The position numbers were made by a program, and so were the translations under genes. A DNA stretch of 64,000 nt from Fibrisoma limi BUZ 3 (GTDB lineage: Bacteria; Bacteroidota; Bacteroidia; Cytophagales; Spirosomataceae), in assembly GCF_000296815.2 (NCBI RefSeq), contig NZ_CAIT01000005.1, positions 620,001 to 684,000 of the forward strand. Reading direction: 5' to 3'. Below the pieces are notes generated by a model that saw only the letters and a program-made list of their open reading frames with translations, had not been told where the DNA came from and searched no databases. Positions within the stretch are counted from its first letter, which is position 1, and each line of letters opens with the position of its first letter. Shown in pieces: positions 59,455-64,000 of the stretch.

Positions 59455-62400
59455 CTAATAGTTGATCTTGATGCTGAACACGAGCGATCTGGTATTGGGG
59501 CTGTTGAAGTAGTCCTGCCCCCGCGAATTGCTGGCGCCGTTGAGCGCCGTTTCCGGATCAATCCCCACGATTTTCGTCCAGAGAACCGGATTACGCCCCG
59601 TTACGGTGAAGTCGATGGACTGCAGCTTCGTTTTCTTCCGGAAGCCGGGCGACCGCAGGCTGTAGCCGAGCGATAGTTCCCGAATCCGGGTCCAGCTTCC
59701 ATCCCGAATAAACTGCTCCACGAGCGTACTGAAGCCTCCCCCGATGGAGGTATAGTAAGACTCATCCAGTAGCACCGGTCCGGCCCCGAAATCGCCGATG
59801 TTGCCGCGCACCGTGCTGCCCGCCGGAACAACCCGGCCCGCATAGTTTTTCAGATCCTGCGCCAGCGTAACGTCGTTGCCCACGTCGCGGTGCGTACCGA
59901 AGTGGTAGAGAACACCCTGGGTTCCGGTGTAAAAGTCGCCCCCCTGCGAGGTTTCAAACAGCACATTCAGCGAAACCCCCTTGTAGGTAAGGTTCGTACC
60001 GAAACCACCGCGCCAGTCGGGATTCGGGTCGCCAATGACACCAAAGGAAGGCGCAATGCGGGGGAAACCGTTTTCGTTCAGACTTAACGTACCGTCCGCA
60101 TTCCGGAGGTAGACGCCACCGTACAGCGCCGACATGGCGTAACCGGTTTTGGCTACGGTGCTGGCCGTGCTGCTGAAGCCCCCCAGGGTAATGATGTCAG
60201 TACCAGCCAGGTTCGTCACCCGGTTCACGTTCCGGCTCCAGTTGGCAAATACGTTCATGGTAAAGTCGCGCTGCCGGAACAGGTTGTAGTTCAGTTCCAG
60301 CTCCATTCCCTTGTTCGTCATGGAGCCGGCGTTGGTGTATTTCTGGGTGTATCCCGTTGAGCCGGCCACGGCTACGTCGAGCAGCAGATCCACAATCTCG
60401 TTCTGGTAATACGTAAAACCAGCCGTCAGGCGGTTATTCAGGAAGCGTAAATCCGTGCCCAGCTCCCATTCCGACTTTCGTTCCGGACGCAGGTTCGGAT
60501 CGCCCTGCCGGTTGCTCCGGACGAAGGCCCCGTTGCCGTAACCCGACCCACTGGCCGGACCGCCCCAGCTCCCGAACGATGCGTTGATGAACGTAGTCGT
60601 GTTGCGGTACGCGTCGGGCTGAACCCCTACCACCCCGTACGATGCCCGCAGCTTGCCGAAGGTCAGAATGCGGCTGTTGCTGAGCAGGGGCAACTGCGTG
60701 AACTGCCAGGCTACGTCGGCCGATGGGTAATAGAACGTCGACTTCGACGCACTCCCGAACGTAGAACCGGCTTCGCCCGCTACGGAAAGATTCACAAACA
60801 ACTGCTCGTAAAAACCCAGGTTGAGCGTCGAATACAGCCGGGCCGTTCGCCGGTGCGTTGTCGTCGTGTACGCCTGGTCATTGGCCTGCAGGGAGTTCGA
60901 GAAGTTCGGCGGAGCATCGGGAATGATAAACGTGTTCATCGTGCCGCCCAGATTTAGATATTTCCGGTCGTTGACGTTGAAGCCGACGACCAGATTGCCG
61001 GTGATATGGGGCGTGATGTTCTTGTTGAAGCGGCCGATGAGGTCCGCGTTGAGTTCCGTTTCTTTCAGGATATTTTCTTCGAAACTGCCCAGCCCGTTGT
61101 TGATCGCCGACGACACGGGATAGTTTGTGATGCGCAGGTCGGTGTAACTGTCAATACCGCCCCGGGCCGTCAGGTCGAACCAGTCGACGGGCTTGATCAG
61201 AAGTTCCGAACTCAGAATAAACCGATCCACTTCGGTCGAGTTCGTCAGCTCGTTAATCGCCCAGAGGGGGTCGTTATAAACCGGATTGGCGGAGTTGCCG
61301 AGGTAACGCCGGAACGTCCGCTGCCGGTTCGGGATCGGGCTGGCCGTGGGGGACGCGTAATAGTCGCCTTTGTAGCCGCGACTGTCAAAATCAGGGGGCG
61401 TACGGAGCATGCCGATGTACAACCCGTTGATGCTGTTGCTTCGCTGCACCCGGTTGGACGTTGTGCGGGCGTAGGTAGCGTTGGTGGTAGCCTTCACAAT
61501 GTCGCTGAACCAGCGCTCCGTATTGAACCGGACGGTGCTCCGGTTGTAGTCGCTCTGGCCGTTCAGGATGCCCTGCTGGCGCAGGTCGCTCAGGCTCAGG
61601 TAAAACGTGCCCTTGTCGCCCCCACCGCTCAGACTGAGGTTGTTGTCGATATACGTACCCGTCCGGAATACGGCATCCCGGCGCTCATCGTGGTACGTTT
61701 CCCGGGAGTTCTTTTGCAGGATTGGGTAATACGTATTGCCGTTGTACGCTTTGAAAAACTCCCCGTCGGTTTTGACCACGTCGGCCGCTCCCGACCGGTC
61801 GGCGATGCGGTCGCCCCAGGTGAACGACCCGTTCGGATCGTACCGGCCGCCCGAACCCTGACCGTACGTTTCGTGCAGGGGATGCAGCCGATTCGGACGA
61901 TCAAACGAAACCGTCGAGCCGAGGGAGATATTCAGCCGGCCTTCGGCACCCTTCTTCGTCGTAATCACAATCACGCCGTTGGCCGCCCGCGAACCCCACA
62001 AGGCGGCTGCCGAAGCGCCTTTCAGGACCTGCATGGACGCGATGTCATCGGGATTAAGATCATTCAGGCGAGATTGCTGGGTGACGCCGGCGGCCTGGTC
62101 TCCTAGGGTGGAGTTACTGATCGGAATGCCATCGACGATAACCAACGGCTGCGTGGAGCCCGTAATGGTGTTCTGACCGCGAATCTGGATGTAGGAACCC
62201 GCACCGGGGTCGCCGGCCGAGCGGGTAATCTGTACCCCGGCGGCCTTTCCGGCCATGCCGTTGATCAGGCCCGTTTCGCCCGAACGTACGATGTCACGGG
62301 CTTCAATTTTAGAGGCCGTAGAGCCTAATCTGTCGGCGCTCTCTTTAAAGCCCAGGGCCGTAACGACCACTTCGGATAGCGCCATCTCGCCTGGTTTCAG

Positions 62401-62694
62401 AGCGACCGAAATAGTGCTCTGCGTACCGACGGGGACTTCTTCGGTTTTCATCCCGATAAACGAGAACACCAGCGTTCCGTTGAGCCGTTCGGCCGGTACG
62501 TTCAGCGAATAAGCCCCTTCGGCATTCGTTACGGTGCCGATTGTGGTTCCTTTAATCGAAACGTTTACGCCGGGTAGGGCGGCACCGTCTTCGGTAGAGG
62601 TAATACGGCCTTTGATAACGCGCCCTTGGGCCAGCACCTGGCCGAACGCAACAAAGACCAACAACAGCGGTATCAGTAAACGTGTACTTCTCAT
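59455..62694 (-). CDS. SusC/RagA-family TonB-linked outer-membrane transporter
   Basis: A 1079-residue TonB-dependent transporter. Residues 1-23 are a signal peptide (ending QVLA). A CarboxypepD_reg-like domain follows (~25-110; GRITSTEDGAALPGVNVSI), then the plug with GVQITRSAGDPGAGSYIQIR and VIVDGIPIS, and the barrel to the C-terminus SLVFSIKINY. It pairs with the SusD gene downstream and would use TonB energy for uptake. No kinase, sigma or anti-sigma gene is adjacent; a TonB box is not obvious. A predicted promoter lies ~400 bp upstream, leaving a long leader. Confidence 0.95.
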   Translation of the reverse strand: MRSTRLLIPLLLVFVAFGQVLAQGRVIKGRITSTEDGAALPGVNVSIKGTTIGTVTNAEGAYSLNVPAERLNGTLVFSFIGMKTEEVPVGTQSTISVALKPGEMALSEVVVTALGFKESADRLGSTASKIEARDIVRSGETGLINGMAGKAAGVQITRSAGDPGAGSYIQIRGQNTITGSTQPLVIVDGIPISNSTLGDQAAGVTQQSRLNDLNPDDIASMQVLKGASAAALWGSRAANGVIVITTKKGAEGRLNISLGSTVSFDRPNRLHPLHETYGQGSGGRYDPNGSFTWGDRIADRSGAADVVKTDGEFFKAYNGNTYYPILQKNSRETYHDERRDAVFRTGTYIDNNLSLSGGGDKGTFYLSLSDLRQQGILNGQSDYNRSTVRFNTERWFSDIVKATTNATYARTTSNRVQRSNSINGLYIGMLRTPPDFDSRGYKGDYYASPTASPIPNRQRTFRRYLGNSANPVYNDPLWAINELTNSTEVDRFILSSELLIKPVDWFDLTARGGIDSYTDLRITNYPVSSAINNGLGSFEENILKETELNADLIGRFNKNITPHITGNLVVGFNVNDRKYLNLGGTMNTFIIPDAPPNFSNSLQANDQAYTTTTHRRTARLYSTLNLGFYEQLFVNLSVAGEAGSTFGSASKSTFYYPSADVAWQFTQLPLLSNSRILTFGKLRASYGVVGVQPDAYRNTTTFINASFGSWGGPASGSGYGNGAFVRSNRQGDPNLRPERKSEWELGTDLRFLNNRLTAGFTYYQNEIVDLLLDVAVAGSTGYTQKYTNAGSMTNKGMELELNYNLFRQRDFTMNVFANWSRNVNRVTNLAGTDIITLGGFSSTASTVAKTGYAMSALYGGVYLRNADGTLSLNENGFPRIAPSFGVIGDPNPDWRGGFGTNLTYKGVSLNVLFETSQGGDFYTGTQGVLYHFGTHRDVGNDVTLAQDLKNYAGRVVPAGSTVRGNIGDFGAGPVLLDESYYTSIGGGFSTLVEQFIRDGSWTRIRELSLGYSLRSPGFRKKTKLQSIDFTVTGRNPVLWTKIVGIDPETALNGASNSRGQDYFNSPNTRSLVFSIKINY

Positions 62695-63099
62695 CAGATA
62701 GGTTATCGACGTAATAGTCCAGATTAATACCAACAGAATCGCATTCGGAAAAGCCAAGCCAATCCCTCCCGGCCTTTTGGGTCGGTTTTACGCACGGTGA
62801 AAATGAAAGTTGATGGTAGACGACGAGCATGCCACTGGCTAAACCAAGTCAGTGTATGCGATTGCAAAAGCGCTCCTAATTATTTACCGTGACCATTGAC
62901 AACCGCTCATTCCCTTCTATAGATGAACGAAAGCAATGGTACCGTAACTAACAACTGAAGGGTTCAGTGAAATACAGCTATCGCGCTGGCGTTACGCCAC
63001 TCGGATAGTACCAGAATCTGGTTAAACGCTCACTCAATAGTGCGGCCAGTAGCAAGCGTTCGGGTAGTCAAAAACTTGATTAGTCGTAGGTACCTATCT

Positions 63100-63130
63100 C
63101 AAAATTATACGCCTTATTCAGTTTGGCAAG
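63100..63130 (-). promoter_or_regulatory. Predicted promoter of the susC-susD operon
   Basis: On the minus strand CTTG (63127-63130) and the exact -7 TAATTTTG (63100-63107) are 19 bp apart. RNA would start near 63092, giving a ~400-nt leader. Confidence 0.5.
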
Positions 63131-63286
63131 GCGTATTCGAAATAAATTTTGCTTACTGTATAATTATCTATATAAAATTCAATAAAAAAACAGATATGCA
63201 AAATATTATTACGTAATATGCAGATTACTTGAAATAAATTTTTTGTTGAATCAGAAGTTATGCTAGAAAAGATACGGTAGTATGTC

Positions 63287-63294
63287 TATATTTG
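63287..63294 (+). promoter_or_regulatory. Predicted -7 element of the propeller gene
   Basis: TATATTTG is an exact TAnnTTTG match; RNA would start about 130 nt before the ATG at 63432. Confidence 0.45.
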
Positions 63295-63431
63295 AATCGC
63301 CCTTCTACTAGTCGCCAGGTGTCGCACACCGGGCAGCCAATCCATCCTGTATTCATTATAAAACCAGTTTGTCAGCCGCGCTGCCTGCGTACTGGCTCTG
63401 CTGTATGTCTATCTGATCTGAACGATACGCT

Positions 63432-64000
63432 ATGATACGTCTTCTTTGTTTTCTGCTGATGGGGGTAGGGGTGTTTCGGGCGGAATTATCATTGGCCGCG
63501 GCCGACTCCCTGGCCGTTACGCTGACGGAAGGAACCAATATGGCCGCGGCCGTATCGCCCGACAAGCGGACCCTGGCCATCGACTTGCAGGGTACGATCT
63601 GGCTGGTGCCCGTTGCGGGCGGAGTGGCCCGCCCGATTACCGACGCCCTGGGCGATTGCCGCCAACCGGCCTGGTCGCCGGACGGCAACTGGCTGGTTTT
63701 CCATGCCTTCTGGGACGGTACGTACCACATCTGGATGGTGAACCGCCAGGGGACCCAGCGCAAACAGTTAACGACCGGTGTGTATGACGACCGGGAGCCG
63801 CACTGGTCGCCCGACGGCAAACGCATCGTGTTTTCGTCCGATCGGAGCGGTAACTACGACATCTGGCAACTGGCCGTCGATAGCGGTCAACTGACGCAGC
63901 TAACCAAAAATTCGGCAAATGAGTACAATCCGGCGTTTTCGCCCGATGGCACCCAACTGGTCTATGTCTCCGAGCGGACGGAAGCCCCGGGCCTGTACCG
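63432..64000 (+). CDS. TolB-like beta-propeller protein, N-terminal part (cut by window edge)
   Basis: The first ~189 residues are visible. A signal peptide (MIRLLCFLLMGVGVF, to ~23) is followed by propeller blades with the WD40-like/PD40 signature: AVSPDKRTLAIDLQGTIWL, PAWSPDGNWLVFHAFWDGTY, PHWSPDGKRIVFSSDRSG and PAFSPDGTQLVYVSERTE. Such N-termini often precede an amidohydrolase or S9/tricorn-type peptidase domain; that part lies outside the window. It is divergent from the susC operon. Confidence 0.82.
   Translation, partial: MIRLLCFLLMGVGVFRAELSLAAADSLAVTLTEGTNMAAAVSPDKRTLAIDLQGTIWLVPVAGGVARPITDALGDCRQPAWSPDGNWLVFHAFWDGTYHIWMVNRQGTQRKQLTTGVYDDREPHWSPDGKRIVFSSDRSGNYDIWQLAVDSGQLTQLTKNSANEYNPAFSPDGTQLVYVSERTEAPGLY

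Larger units (their letters stand above)
62695..63431. other. Long intergenic space between susC and divergent propeller gene
   Basis: A 737-bp space without a convincing gene. The left ~400 bp would be the susC leader. The region 63060-63260 is very AT-rich, with two ATATGCA direct repeats and the palindrome ATTACGTAAT. Predicted promoters of both flanking genes lie at 63100-63130 and 63287-63294. I see no tRNA or terminator-like riboswitch with confidence. Confidence 0.55.

Noticed and set aside
61006-62106. 366-residue open frame antisense to susC
   Set aside because: It lies wholly within a clear SusC plug and barrel region and has no family signature.

Overview
The window looks like chromosomal DNA of a Bacteroidota bacterium, most likely order Cytophagales near Spirosoma/Fibrella/Larkinella (inference). 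The signs are a SusC/SusD pair, a one-protein hybrid two-component regulator (HTCS), a type IX secretion (T9SS) C-terminal domain, DUF4270/DUF4907 genes, orphan LytTR regulators, an orphan ECF sigma factor, many lipoproteins with acidic residues after the lipobox cysteine, few Shine-Dalgarno sites, and -7 promoter elements of the Bacteroidota form TAnnTTTG. Coding density is high and GC is moderately high. I see no tRNA, rRNA, CRISPR array, insertion sequence, integrase or phage gene.

Layout. 1-11.3 kb is mostly housekeeping: xseA (partial), pheS, two tandem LytTR regulators, an outer-membrane barrel, radA, an NRDE/TANGO2 protein, D-lactate dehydrogenase, a universal-stress cluster, a DinB protein and an alpha/beta hydrolase. 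11.3-21.7 kb holds a 1828-residue T9SS-exported nuclease-like protein with tandem modules, a third LytTR protein and the HTCS. 21.8-29.8 kb has an SRPBCC protein, a dicarboxylate/amino-acid symporter, a NatA/NatB-like ABC exporter and a 979-residue metalloprotease/propeller/barrel protein. 29.8-39.2 kb is accessory: two AraC regulators next to NmrA-like, SnoaL-like and DUF1772-like membrane proteins, an orphan sigma factor, a Kelch-DUF4907-DUF4270 run and a VKOR-like protein. 39.3-43.7 kb has a FAS1 lipoprotein and polA. 43.9-53.3 kb is a long minus-strand run: S9 peptidase, Cys-rich lipoprotein, a serine hydrolase with five 51-residue repeats, DUF3574, a UGT-like glycosyltransferase, GNAT and membrane proteins. 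53.4-57.9 kb has a surface lipoprotein, MarR and PAS-LuxR regulators, a universal stress protein and a 6PGDH-family dehydrogenase. 57.9-64 kb has the SusD/SusC pair and the start of a divergent propeller protein.

How genes may work together. The SusC/SusD pair should import an outer-membrane-bound nutrient. The DUF1772-like membrane genes sit close to one-component regulators. The operon leaving 53.25 kb leftwards has a 17-bp palindrome inside its predicted promoter, and the nearby MarR gene has another 17-bp palindrome at its own promoter, which suggests a local repressor circuit. Several intergenic spaces carry long foldbacks: two copies of one purine-rich element, a 31-bp stem at 26.8 kb and a compact three-stem RNA candidate at 35.2 kb. 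No single locus is clearly a new defence or biosynthetic system. The best leads are the MarR/operator circuit, the repeated module of the giant nuclease, the repeat-bearing serine hydrolase cluster and the 35.2 kb RNA candidate.
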